The notes: generated by a model from the letters alone, not told the origin. 20,267 nucleotides of DNA from Treponema sp. UBA6852 (GCA_002449305.1 DKDI01000048.1:172410-192676); one strand, 5' to 3'; shown: positions 6,651 through 14,226, counted from the first letter of the stretch. Numbers and translations are program-made.

Positions 6651-8387
6651 TCAAACTTCATTTTCTTCTTCAGATTTTTCTGATTTCTCAGCAAAAAACT
6701 CAATATTCTTGAAAATTCCGAAGTTCGGCGCATCCATTTTTACTTTTTCTAGCAGAGATTCAAAATTATCAGCATCTTCAAAAACATCTTCACGGCTGAA
6801 TTTGAACGCATCGTCCCAGAGATATTTCAGGATTTTGTTTTTAAATGATTTCTCTTCAATAATATATTTTCCGTTTATGTCATTTTTATCATCAGGAACA
6901 GCCTTGACAAACCAGCAGCCGAGCCGCTTGTCTATCATGCTTGAAAAATTATTTTCTCTTGAAAACTGCGAGATTTTCTCATTGATTGTTTTATGGAAAG
7001 TTTCCCAAGTAATTTTAGAACCTTCAATTAGTGCCGTTTTCTGCCGGTCAATATTTTTTTGCTCTTCTTCAGTTTTTGCTTTTTCAGAATCCTCACCAAA
7101 TTCGTTTTTTACCAGAACCATATCCCATCGGCGTTGAAAAGCATTGTCCAATATAAAAACATTCTGGTCGCTCGTGTTCATTGTGGCAAGAATTGAAAGA
7201 TTCGGAGGAAGGCGGATTGAAGTATTTTCTGTGAAAGTAAGACTTCCAATTTGGACAGACGTTTTTACATTTTTATCAGAATATTTGTCATCATCACTTC
7301 TGATAAACGAATTCAAGTCTAAATTTTCAACAAAGTATGAGCTCCAGCCATCGCTTTTTCGGTCAAGCAACTGAAACAAATCTCCAAAAATAGCCGCTGC
7401 GTTTCCACGATTAATTTCTTCGATTATTAAATAGTATGGTTGAGAAGGATTTTTCAAGGCGCGTTTTAAAATTCGTGCAAAAGGTCCAGCCTTAAAACGG
7501 TAATCAATGCCATCAGGTGTCTGCACAGGCAAAATCTGTCCAACAAAATCAGCGTTTGTGTATTCAGGATGAAAAACAACACGCATTTTCTGCTCGTCAG
7601 AAATGCTTCCTGTTTTCTTATCAATTTTGTTGCTTTTTCCGCAGCCGGGAACGCCGTAGTAGATGATTTGGGAGAAATTTGGGGTATAAGAGTTTTCAGA
7701 AAGATTATGATTTATATTCCATATTTCATCTGGTAAAGGTTTATCTTCTATATTTTTCCCAATAACATTTTCAATTGATTTTCTTAAATATGGATTCTTT
7801 CGACAAATTTGTTCCAATAATGATTTTGAGTATTCATTTTCAGGAATGTATTGTAATGCATCATTTCTGTTACCATTATAAGGCGTCAAAGAAATAGTAA
7901 TAGGATTTAACTGAATATTTCTCAATTCCAAATGCTCTTTCATTCCAAAAGGAAATAAAATAGCAACTCCATATTTATTATGGTCTGTTTTATCAGGAAA
8001 TAAAAGTTTTGGCTCAGAAGCAACAAATCCAAAAGCATAAATACCTCGCATACTCAATGCTTCTTTTAAATCAGAAAATTGACCTTGTCTATAACAAAAA
8101 ACAATATCTCCTTTTTTCATAAAAGGACGAGAATGATCATTTAAAGGTGTATAAATTATCGAATCAATCCAATTATCCCCTGTAGAAAGATTATTAAATG
8201 ATTCTTTTGAACAAATCGTAAAAAAAGCTCTATTTGAATTTCTAAAAACATCTCTTACATATTCGTCTATAGATTCCGAATCAAATTTTGAATATGCAGA
8301 ATACACAGAAACAAGTTCATCATAATATTCTTCATATTCATTTCTAAGAGGCTTAATTGAGTTTAGTAATTTTTCTGTATGAGTCAT
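6651..8387 (-). CDS. McrB-like AAA+ GTPase with N-terminal DNA-reading domain (LlaJI R1 type)
   Basis: This 578-aa motor subunit of a LlaJI/McrBC-type restriction complex contains Walker A GVPGCGKS (245-252), Walker B LIIEEINR (320-327), the McrB-type signature MNTSD (403-407) and the arginines QRRW (418-421). In this family the AAA+ domain binds GTP and assembles hexamers that drive the nuclease subunit. The N-terminal 230 residues (for example GDIVFCYRQGQ near 93-103) match no AAA+ part. By position they are the site-recognition domain, which is B3-like in LlaJI R1. The start codon overlaps the methyltransferase stop in an ATGA arrangement, implying translational coupling. The part encoding the N-terminal domain (about 7681-8340) is only about 28% GC by my hand count, against about 42% for 7441-7680. 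Confidence 0.88.
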   Translation of the reverse strand: MTHTEKLLNSIKPLRNEYEEYYDELVSVYSAYSKFDSESIDEYVRDVFRNSNRAFFTICSKESFNNLSTGDNWIDSIIYTPLNDHSRPFMKKGDIVFCYRQGQFSDLKEALSMRGIYAFGFVASEPKLLFPDKTDHNKYGVAILFPFGMKEHLELRNIQLNPITISLTPYNGNRNDALQYIPENEYSKSLLEQICRKNPYLRKSIENVIGKNIEDKPLPDEIWNINHNLSENSYTPNFSQIIYYGVPGCGKSNKIDKKTGSISDEQKMRVVFHPEYTNADFVGQILPVQTPDGIDYRFKAGPFARILKRALKNPSQPYYLIIEEINRGNAAAIFGDLFQLLDRKSDGWSSYFVENLDLNSFIRSDDDKYSDKNVKTSVQIGSLTFTENTSIRLPPNLSILATMNTSDQNVFILDNAFQRRWDMVLVKNEFGEDSEKAKTEEEQKNIDRQKTALIEGSKITWETFHKTINEKISQFSRENNFSSMIDKRLGCWFVKAVPDDKNDINGKYIIEEKSFKNKILKYLWDDAFKFSREDVFEDADNFESLLEKVKMDAPNFGIFKNIEFFAEKSEKSEEENEV

Positions 8388-9652
8388 CTCTCATTCTCCC
8401 TAACAAATTGAATTACATTTCTTGCTACGCGTTCTATCAAGGGCTCTGTCACGCTGTTTCCTGCCTGCTTGTATTTCTTGCTTTGCGCAATTGTGTTCGG
8501 GAATCGGAATGGATTTTGAATATTGACAGGGAATCCTTGAAATCCAAGACATTCTTCAGGCGTTAATTTTCGAATTCCTTTTGAAGTTCGGACAATCGGA
8601 ACATTATGTCCGCCCTCGCCCATGTTTGCCGTCAAAGTCGGGCAGACTCCACTTTTATTCTCGCGGATATAAACTCTTCGCCACTGATAAACCGTGTCCG
8701 GGTTTACAATCACATCTTTCATTCTGTCGTAATAGAGGTGTTTTTCTTTGTAAAAAAGATTTTCCGTTTCAATAGAATCATCTATCACATCATGAATATT
8801 TTTTGTAAGCTCAACTTTTTCTGGAAAAGGAAACTCAAACTGCCCATTACGAAAATACATTTCGGGAATTTCAACTTGATTCGGATCAAAGCCGACTATA
8901 AAAATTCGCTCGCGGTTCTGAGGAACATTCGCATATTCGCACGGATTCATAATTTTTGAGTCAACAATATACCCAAGCCGATTTTGCAGAACGTCCATTA
9001 TCTTTGCAAAAGTTCGCCCTTCATCATGCGATTTCAAGTTTTTTACATTTTCAAGATAAAATGCCTTTGGACGATGCTTTTCCAAAATATCTGCAACATC
9101 AAAGAACAAAGTTCCACGGACATCATCAAATCCCTTTTGATAGCCGGCAATCGAAAATGCCTGGCACGGAAAGCCAGCGCACAGCACATCAAATTTTTCA
9201 GGAATCAAATCTTTAGTTTCAGGCTTTGTTATATCGCCGAATGGAACTTCTCCATAGTTTTCAAAATAAGTCTGCTTTGCGGCATCGTCCCATTCAGAGG
9301 AAAAAACACACTGACCACCGCAGGACTGCATCGCAAGCCTAAATCCGCCAATACCGGCAAACAAATCAATAAAAGTAAACGAGGGATTTTTTGGTATACC
9401 AAACGGAACATCAAGTTTTGCATTGAAATCATCTGTTTCTGGAAAATTTAAAACATCAAGTCCGTTTTGCTCAAGAATTTTTCTGTATCTTTCACCAGCA
9501 ATGGAATCTTGAAGCTGGATATAATGACTTAAAAGCGCATAGTCTTCATCAAAAGTTTTTTCACCAATATATTTGTCTAAAATTGTGTAGTTGGCTTTTG
9601 ATTTTTTTCGAGGTATTTTCTGTTCCGAAAAATGTTCGTTTTTTGGAGCAGG
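8384..9652 (-). CDS. DNA (cytosine-5) methyltransferase, start codon missing
   Basis: This C5 methyltransferase should protect host DNA from the downstream nuclease. All key motifs are present: FIDLFAGIGG (SAM binding), GFPCQAFS with the catalytic Cys, YLENVKN, QNRERIF and the C-terminal KQAGNSV. The open frame runs from 9652, but its first 95 or so codons contain no ATG, GTG or TTG. The first possible start is a TTG at 9364, inside motif I, which would remove the strand FIDL and probably inactivate the enzyme. A UGA at 9655-9653 closes the frame. An ATG at 9671 lies in another frame and would join this one if one base were deleted. So the gene is 5'-truncated, frameshifted, or uses a non-standard start. 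Its 3' end overlaps the McrB-like gene (ATGA). Confidence 0.8.
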   Translation of the reverse strand, partial: PAPKNEHFSEQKIPRKKSKANYTILDKYIGEKTFDEDYALLSHYIQLQDSIAGERYRKILEQNGLDVLNFPETDDFNAKLDVPFGIPKNPSFTFIDLFAGIGGFRLAMQSCGGQCVFSSEWDDAAKQTYFENYGEVPFGDITKPETKDLIPEKFDVLCAGFPCQAFSIAGYQKGFDDVRGTLFFDVADILEKHRPKAFYLENVKNLKSHDEGRTFAKIMDVLQNRLGYIVDSKIMNPCEYANVPQNRERIFIVGFDPNQVEIPEMYFRNGQFEFPFPEKVELTKNIHDVIDDSIETENLFYKEKHLYYDRMKDVIVNPDTVYQWRRVYIRENKSGVCPTLTANMGEGGHNVPIVRTSKGIRKLTPEECLGFQGFPVNIQNPFRFPNTIAQSKKYKQAGNSVTEPLIERVARNVIQFVRENER

Positions 9653-9696
9653 TCAGGACTGCTTTGGGCATGAAAAAAACTTGATAAATAGAATAG

Positions 9697-9813
9697 ACAA
9701 AATTTTCTTCCGAATACCCATTTTACAGCGAGGAGAATCAGAAACGGCTTGAACTTTCAATTCAGCACGCAAAAGAAGGAAAACTTACAGAACACAAACT
9801 TATTGAGGAATAA
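9697..9813 (+). pseudogene. Decayed antitoxin tail (RelB/YefM-like C-terminus)
   Basis: An open frame with no start codon follows an in-frame TAG and ends with TAA at 9811-9813. Its residues include PFYSEENQKRLELSI and end in KLTEHKLIEE, which resembles the C-terminal toxin-wrapping segment of RelB/YefM-like antitoxins. No matching toxin follows. It probably marks the point where the methyltransferase 5' end was cut away. The family call is from memory of the C-terminal pattern only. Confidence 0.45.
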
Positions 9814-9822
9814 ACTTTCACT

Positions 9823-9876
9823 TTCCCCTAGAAAAATGTGATTACTCCTTTAATATTCCCCTAGAAAAATGTAATT
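9823..9876 (+). repeat. Two direct repeats next to the vapBC promoter
   Basis: CCCCTAGAAAAATGT and flanking bases occur at 9823-9843 and 9856-9876, 20 of 21 positions identical, exactly 33 bp apart (about three helical turns). The second copy touches the -35 hexamer of the promoter at 9875. This is a plausible operator for the antitoxin-toxin complex. Confidence 0.65.
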
Positions 9877-9903
9877 GAAAATCTAAAAAAAACGCTATAT
9901 TAT
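9875..9903 (+). promoter_or_regulatory. Promoter of the vapBC-helicase region
   Basis: TTGAAA (9875-9880) and TATTAT (9898-9903) are separated by 17 nt. Each is one base off consensus. Transcription would begin near 9910 and produce a leader of about 180 nt before the antitoxin ATG at 10092. Confidence 0.6.
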
Positions 9904-9933
9904 AGTTAAGAATAATAGTCTAAAGAAGGGAAT

Positions 9934-10077
9934 AAGATAAAAACAGCCGAAACTGGCGTCTGTTTTTATCTTTACAAGTTTGCGTTGCAAACTTCATTAT
10001 CAACTGTTGTTTCTCACTTCGTTGTGAAACAACTTAAAAAGTCGAATCGGAAATTGATATTTCCTCATTGACTTTTT
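9934..10077 (+). promoter_or_regulatory. Four consecutive hairpins in the vapB leader
   Basis: Hairpin 1: 13-bp perfect arms 9934-9946 and 9960-9972. Hairpin 2: AAGTTTGC/GCAAACTT at 9976-9983 and 9987-9994 with a GTT loop. Hairpin 3: GTTGTTTC/GAAACAAC at 10006-10013 and 10026-10033. Hairpin 4: AAAAAGTC/GACTTTTT at 10036-10043 and 10070-10077, enclosing GGAAAT/ATTTCC. They end 2 nt before the G-run (10080-10085) that serves as the ribosome site. Only short linkers separate them. They could be a structured regulatory leader or a cluster of REP-like elements. Confidence 0.65.
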
Positions 10078-10091
10078 ATGGGGGGCATTTT

Positions 10092-10310
10092 ATGGAAGGT
10101 TCAAATGTAATAAGATTGTATAGTGAAATAGAAATGCTCTCTTACTCCGACCGGATTTCGTTATTAAACAAACTTCTGAGTTCAATTGGATTTAATCGTT
10201 CCAAAAAAACAGAATCTTCCTCCGAGAATTTTGACAAAGCATTTGGCCTATGGAAAGACAGCGACATAAATATTGAAAATATCCGTCAGAAAGCATGGAG
10301 CCGGACATAA
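10092..10310 (+). CDS. VapB-like antitoxin
   Basis: This 72-aa protein is placed by its position before a PIN toxin and by its C-terminal segment FDKAFGLWKDSDINIENIRQ, the type of acidic, Trp-containing tail that occupies the toxin active site in such pairs. The N-terminus would be the dimeric DNA-binding part, but I do not recognise its fold. The frame is open from a TTG at 10068. I choose the ATG at 10092 because a run of six G lies 6 nt upstream. The stop codon shares one base with the toxin start (TAATG), so toxin and antitoxin are translationally coupled. Autoregulation through the repeats at 9823-9876 is an inference. Confidence 0.75.
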   Translation: MEGSNVIRLYSEIEMLSYSDRISLLNKLLSSIGFNRSKKTESSSENFDKAFGLWKDSDINIENIRQKAWSRT

Positions 10311-10681
10311 TGCTGTATCTATGCGACACTTGCATTTTAATTGATTACCTTCGTGGAAAAGAAGAAGCAAGGGAACGGCTTTCTGCCGATAGGACAAAAG
10401 GGCTTGGAATGTCTGCTATAACTTATATGGAACTTATGGTTGGAGCAAGAAATAAAAATGAAGTTATAGCCATAAAAAAGGCTTTTGCTGATTTTGAAAT
10501 AATAGAATTTACAGAAGCTATTTCTGTAAAAGCTAGGAATCTAATAGAAAAGTTTGCGAAAAGTCATGGACTTCTAATTCCCGATGCTTTGATTGCAGCA
10601 ACGGCACTTGAATTTGAAATTCCGCTTTCAACCTTGAATATTTCAGATTTTAAATTTATTCCAAATCTAACATTGGTTTAA
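10310..10681 (+). CDS. vapC: VapC-like PIN-domain toxin ribonuclease
   Basis: This 123-aa PIN-domain endoribonuclease is the toxin of the vapBC pair. In the family such enzymes cut tRNA or rRNA when the antitoxin is degraded. The acidic metal site is complete: D6 (LCDTCILIDYL), E41 (YMELMVG), D92 (IPDALIAATAL) and D113 (ISDFKFI), so it should be active. I start at the ATG at 10310, which overlaps the antitoxin stop by one base and has GGAG 9 nt upstream. An ATG at 10295 is in frame but would overlap the antitoxin gene by 16 nt. A short open frame and then the large helicase gene follow on the same strand, possibly co-transcribed. Confidence 0.9.
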   Translation: MLYLCDTCILIDYLRGKEEARERLSADRTKGLGMSAITYMELMVGARNKNEVIAIKKAFADFEIIEFTEAISVKARNLIEKFAKSHGLLIPDALIAATALEFEIPLSTLNISDFKFIPNLTLV

Positions 10682-10690
10682 GGATTAAAA

Positions 10691-10762
10691 ATGTCAGATA
10701 CAGAAAATACATCTGTCCCAAAAAACGAACCTTTTTCGGGACGCTTTTTCATTACAAAATAA
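10691..10762 (+). CDS. 23-codon frame resembling a methyltransferase 5' end
   Basis: This tiny frame starts with ATG 9 nt after vapC, with AAGGAT as a ribosome site, and ends 16 nt before the helicase ATG. It contains PKNEPFSG. The methyltransferase frame on the other strand begins with PKNEHFSE in the same codon phase (near 9646-9620), so this may be a displaced 5' end of such a gene. The shared DNA also folds: GTCCC (10715-10719) and GGGAC (10738-10742) pair around A5/T5, followed by GCTTTTTC. It could therefore instead be a weak terminator for vapBC. Confidence 0.35.
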   Translation: MSDTENTSVPKNEPFSGRFFITK

Positions 10763-10778
10763 GGATACTGGAAACATT

Positions 10779-13766
10779 ATGGAAGAATCTATCCTTATCA
10801 CAAACGGACCTGTCCGCAGTTTTTACAACGAGCTTATTGAAAATCTTAGTGATTGTTCCCAGTTCAAAATAAGCGTGGCGTTCATCACTTACGGAGGATT
10901 GCAGGTTCTGCTTGAAACGCTGGAGGCTCTTGAAAAACAAAATATCCGCGGCGAGATTCTTACAACAACCTACAAGGAAATGACCAGTCCGCAAGTTCTT
11001 GAGCGGCTTTCCAAATTCAAAAATATCCATCTTAAAATTTATGTTCCGCCAACACAAAACGACGGGTTTCATGCAAAAGGCTATCTGTTCCACAAAAGCA
11101 GCAATGAATCAGAAAAATGGACTGTCATAATCGGCTCTTCAAACATAACAGGACGCGCGCTAAAGACGAATGTTGAATGGAACGTCCTTCAAAACGAAAA
11201 CTGCGGCGAGCGACAGGAACCCGGAATTTTTACCAAATCTGTTCTTGACGAATTTGAAACTCTCTGGAAAAGCCCATGGGCAAAAGAATATTCCGATGAA
11301 TTTTTGATTTCTTACCGCGACTATCTTTCAAAAGTAAAACGCCAGCAAAAACAGGAATCAAAACTTTTATTTTCATACAACAGTTTTACAGATGAAAATT
11401 CACCGTCCATAATCCAGCCAAATGAAATGCAGCAGGAAGCGATTGTAAAGCTTGACCGCCTGCGAAAAACAGGAGCAAAAAAGGCTCTTGCAATCGCCGC
11501 AACCGGAAGCGGAAAAACTTATATGTCAGTCTTTGACGCGCTGCAGGTAAAACCAAAGCATCTGCTTTTTATTGTTCACCGCGAGGACATTCTGAAAAAG
11601 GCGAAGGAATCTTTTGACACAATCTGCTCCGCAACAGAAGAAAATTATTCCTCAGGATTTTTCACAGGAAACCAGAAAGATAAAAACTGCAAGTACCTTT
11701 TTGCAACCCGCGATACTTTAAGCCGGCATTACAATGAATTTAACAAAGATGCTTTTGACTATATCGTTTTGGACGAAGCTCATCATGCGTCAAGCGAAAG
11801 CTACAAAAGTATCCTTGCGCATTTTACTCCGAATTTTCTGCTCGGACTTACGGCAACTCCAGAACGAAGCGACAATGGCGACATATATTCAATTTTTGAC
11901 AACAATGTCGCTGTGGAAATCCGGTTGCGGGACGCACTTTCTAATGATTTAGTCTGCCCTTTTCACTATTTTGGGCTTACAGATGCGGAAGGAATCGACT
12001 ATTCAAAAATCAAGGCTGAACCAGGAACAAGCGAATATATAGAAGAAATTGCAAATATGCTAATGGTGAACCGGCGCGTTGATTACATCATAGAGAAAAT
12101 AAATTTCTACGGGCATGACGGTGAAAAACAGAAGGCGCTTGGATTCTGCGCGACTGTAAAACACGCAAAATATATGGCGGAAGAATTCAACAAGAGACTT
12201 TCCAAAAACAACGGTCAGATTGCCGTCGCACTTTCAGGAGATGACAGCGTTGAAGTCCGTGAAAAATACGCACGTCTTTTAGAAGATGACAACTCTCCTC
12301 TTCAATACATTTTTTCAGTCGATATTTTCAATGAAGGAATCGACATTCCGTCCGTAAACACAGTTCTGCTTCTGCGCCCGACCGAATCTTCAATAATTTT
12401 TATCCAGCAGCTCGGAAGAGGCTTGCGCAAACTGGACGGCAAGGAATTTGTAACGGTCCTTGATTTTATCGGGAACTACAAAAAATCTTTTCTGATGGCG
12501 ATTGCCATGAACGGAAAACAGGACTACGACCGCGACTCCTTGAAGCTTGAAGTTGCAAATGATTTTGCAGACCTGCCGAACGGAACTTACATCCACATGG
12601 ACAAAATCACAAAGGAACAGATTCTGCGCCAGCTTGAAAACGAAAAATTCATGTCGTTAAAATATATGAAGGAATCTTACCTTTCGTTCAAGCATGTATG
12701 CGGTGGAAAAGTTCCGTTTCTTGTTGATTATCTAAAGCATGACGGAAGCATTGATCCTGTGCGGTTCACGGTTTTCAGTCCGAACTACAAGACATATTTT
12801 GATTTTGCCGCGTACATTGAAAAAGAAAGCCACCCTGAATTTTCTTTAATGAACGAAGACGAATCTTTCAGGCAGATTATGCAGCTTCTAAGCTTTTATT
12901 CGCCTGCAAGACGCGCAGAAGAATGGATTATCGCGGAAACGGTTTTTAATTCCAAAAACAACTTTGCTTCTGTTGATGAAATTGCAGAAAAGGCAAAAAA
13001 ATATCTTTCTTTTGTGAATAAAACTTCTGTAGTTCACGCCTGCCAGACGCTTAGCGGAGCATATTTTGACTCAAGCGAAAAAACACGCTACGAAAAGGCG
13101 ATTTTTAATTTTGATGGAGATTCAGTTTCGTTCAACAAAAACACGGTTAACTCACTTGAAAACTCAAGATTTTCCGCACAAAAGAAGCTTTGGCTGGAAG
13201 ACTTGATTCAATACAACCTTTTGCGCTATCAAAATGAATTCGGATCAGATGATTATTCTGAAAGCGGAACTTTGCCCTTTTTAAGGCTCTACCAAAAATA
13301 CACGATGCGCGACGCGGCTCTTTTATGCAACTACACAAAAATTCATTCTTCATTCCGCGGACAAGGACTTATAACTTCTGCAAAGCCGGACTATTTTCTG
13401 TTTGTGAATTTGCACAAGGACGCAGACATAAAGGATTCCATAAATTATGCTGACAAATTCATAACGCCGGAACATTTTCAGTGGCAGTCGCCAAACAGCA
13501 CAACGCAAAATTCTGAAGTCGGACAGAACCTAATCCGCAATATAGAAAGGAAAATCCGCCTTCATCTTTTTGTGCGCAAATTTGAAAAAGTAGAAAACAT
13601 AACTCAGCCGTTCATTTATCTTGGGCAGGTCTCAACTTTTCCGGACAGTGCGGAAGGCAACAAGCCAATCACAATGAGATTCGCACTTCAAAACCGCGTT
13701 CCAGATGAGCTTTTCAACGATTTTATAACACGCACTGACAAAATGGGAAAAAACAGTAATAATTGA
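10779..13766 (+). CDS. PLD-nuclease / DEAH helicase protein (DUF3427 type)
   Basis: This 995-aa protein has three parts. Residues 1-170 form a phospholipase-D-like nuclease domain with H98-x-K100 and GSSN (119-122). Residues 215-570 form a superfamily 2 helicase: Walker A ATGSGKT (241-247), DEAH (332-335), TATPER (358-363), motif V-like FNEGIDIP and motif VI QQLGRGLR (543-550). The C-terminal 400 residues match my recollection of the DUF3427 region, including a conserved-looking SFRGQGLITSAKPDYFLFV. Together this suggests an ATP-driven DNA-remodelling nuclease in DNA defence or repair. ATG at 10779 follows a weak GGA site. The NUDIX gene begins 27 nt after the stop, so the two are probably one operon. 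The specific function is unproven. Confidence 0.88.
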   Translation: MEESILITNGPVRSFYNELIENLSDCSQFKISVAFITYGGLQVLLETLEALEKQNIRGEILTTTYKEMTSPQVLERLSKFKNIHLKIYVPPTQNDGFHAKGYLFHKSSNESEKWTVIIGSSNITGRALKTNVEWNVLQNENCGERQEPGIFTKSVLDEFETLWKSPWAKEYSDEFLISYRDYLSKVKRQQKQESKLLFSYNSFTDENSPSIIQPNEMQQEAIVKLDRLRKTGAKKALAIAATGSGKTYMSVFDALQVKPKHLLFIVHREDILKKAKESFDTICSATEENYSSGFFTGNQKDKNCKYLFATRDTLSRHYNEFNKDAFDYIVLDEAHHASSESYKSILAHFTPNFLLGLTATPERSDNGDIYSIFDNNVAVEIRLRDALSNDLVCPFHYFGLTDAEGIDYSKIKAEPGTSEYIEEIANMLMVNRRVDYIIEKINFYGHDGEKQKALGFCATVKHAKYMAEEFNKRLSKNNGQIAVALSGDDSVEVREKYARLLEDDNSPLQYIFSVDIFNEGIDIPSVNTVLLLRPTESSIIFIQQLGRGLRKLDGKEFVTVLDFIGNYKKSFLMAIAMNGKQDYDRDSLKLEVANDFADLPNGTYIHMDKITKEQILRQLENEKFMSLKYMKESYLSFKHVCGGKVPFLVDYLKHDGSIDPVRFTVFSPNYKTYFDFAAYIEKESHPEFSLMNEDESFRQIMQLLSFYSPARRAEEWIIAETVFNSKNNFASVDEIAEKAKKYLSFVNKTSVVHACQTLSGAYFDSSEKTRYEKAIFNFDGDSVSFNKNTVNSLENSRFSAQKKLWLEDLIQYNLLRYQNEFGSDDYSESGTLPFLRLYQKYTMRDAALLCNYTKIHSSFRGQGLITSAKPDYFLFVNLHKDADIKDSINYADKFITPEHFQWQSPNSTTQNSEVGQNLIRNIERKIRLHLFVRKFEKVENITQPFIYLGQVSTFPDSAEGNKPITMRFALQNRVPDELFNDFITRTDKMGKNSNN

Positions 13767-13793
13767 CTTTATAAAAACTAGCGAGGCATAAAA

Positions 13794-14195
13794 ATGAAAC
13801 AAATCCACGTTTCCGCGGCAGTGATTCTCCGCACAACATCCGGCGGCGAAAAACAGATTTTTGCGACTCAGCGCGGATACGGCGAATGGAAGGACTGGTG
13901 GGAATTTCCGGGCGGAAAGATTGAGGCAGGAGAAACTGCTGAACAGGCGATTGTCCGCGAAATCCGCGAGGAGCTTGCGACGGAAATTCTCCCTGAACAA
14001 AAACTCTGCACGGTTGAATACGACTACCCAGCCTTTCACTTGAAAATGGAATGTTTTTTGTGCTCGGTTGTTTCCGGGAAGCTGACGCTTTTGGAGCACG
14101 AGAATTCTGCCTGGCTTTCCGCAGAGAAACTTGAAAGCGTAAAATGGCTTCCTGCGGACGTGGAAGTTTTAGGCAAAGTAAAAGAGCTTTTGTAA
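13794..14195 (+). CDS. NUDIX nucleoside-triphosphate pyrophosphohydrolase (MutT-like)
   Basis: This 133-aa NUDIX hydrolase cleaves nucleoside triphosphates to monophosphate and pyrophosphate. The NUDIX box is present (G41, E47, R55-E56, E59-E60 in GKIEAGE...REIREELATEI), with Ala-Thr where many members have Gly. This variant is common in the CTP/8-oxo-dGTP pyrophosphohydrolase branch. It has GAGG 8 nt before the ATG. It lies 27 nt after the PLD-helicase gene, so it may serve the same system by clearing modified or free nucleotides. Housekeeping sanitation of the nucleotide pool is the alternative. The exact substrate cannot be told from the sequence. No U-rich terminator follows, only a hairpin-repeat region. 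Confidence 0.9.
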   Translation: MKQIHVSAAVILRTTSGGEKQIFATQRGYGEWKDWWEFPGGKIEAGETAEQAIVREIREELATEILPEQKLCTVEYDYPAFHLKMECFLCSVVSGKLTLLEHENSAWLSAEKLESVKWLPADVEVLGKVKELL

Positions 14196-14226
14196 GGCGG
14201 ATGCGGTAGCGCTGGGAGCCCCGAAG

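Noticed and set aside
6607..6656. Internal promoter before the nucleotidyltransferase (TTGACT and TATAAT on the minus strand)
   Set aside because: The two hexamers are only 7 nt apart, and no other pair with normal spacing was found.
9653..9721. In-frame upstream ORF with UGA readthrough as the methyltransferase start (ATG at 9721)
   Set aside because: No ribosome site is present, the 22 residues do not look like a methyltransferase N-terminus, and the segment overlaps the antitoxin remnant on the other strand.
9823..10681. Integron cassette with an attC site around the vapBC hairpins
   Set aside because: The hairpins lack the paired RYYYAAC/GTTRRRY core sites, and the flanking genes do not share one orientation.
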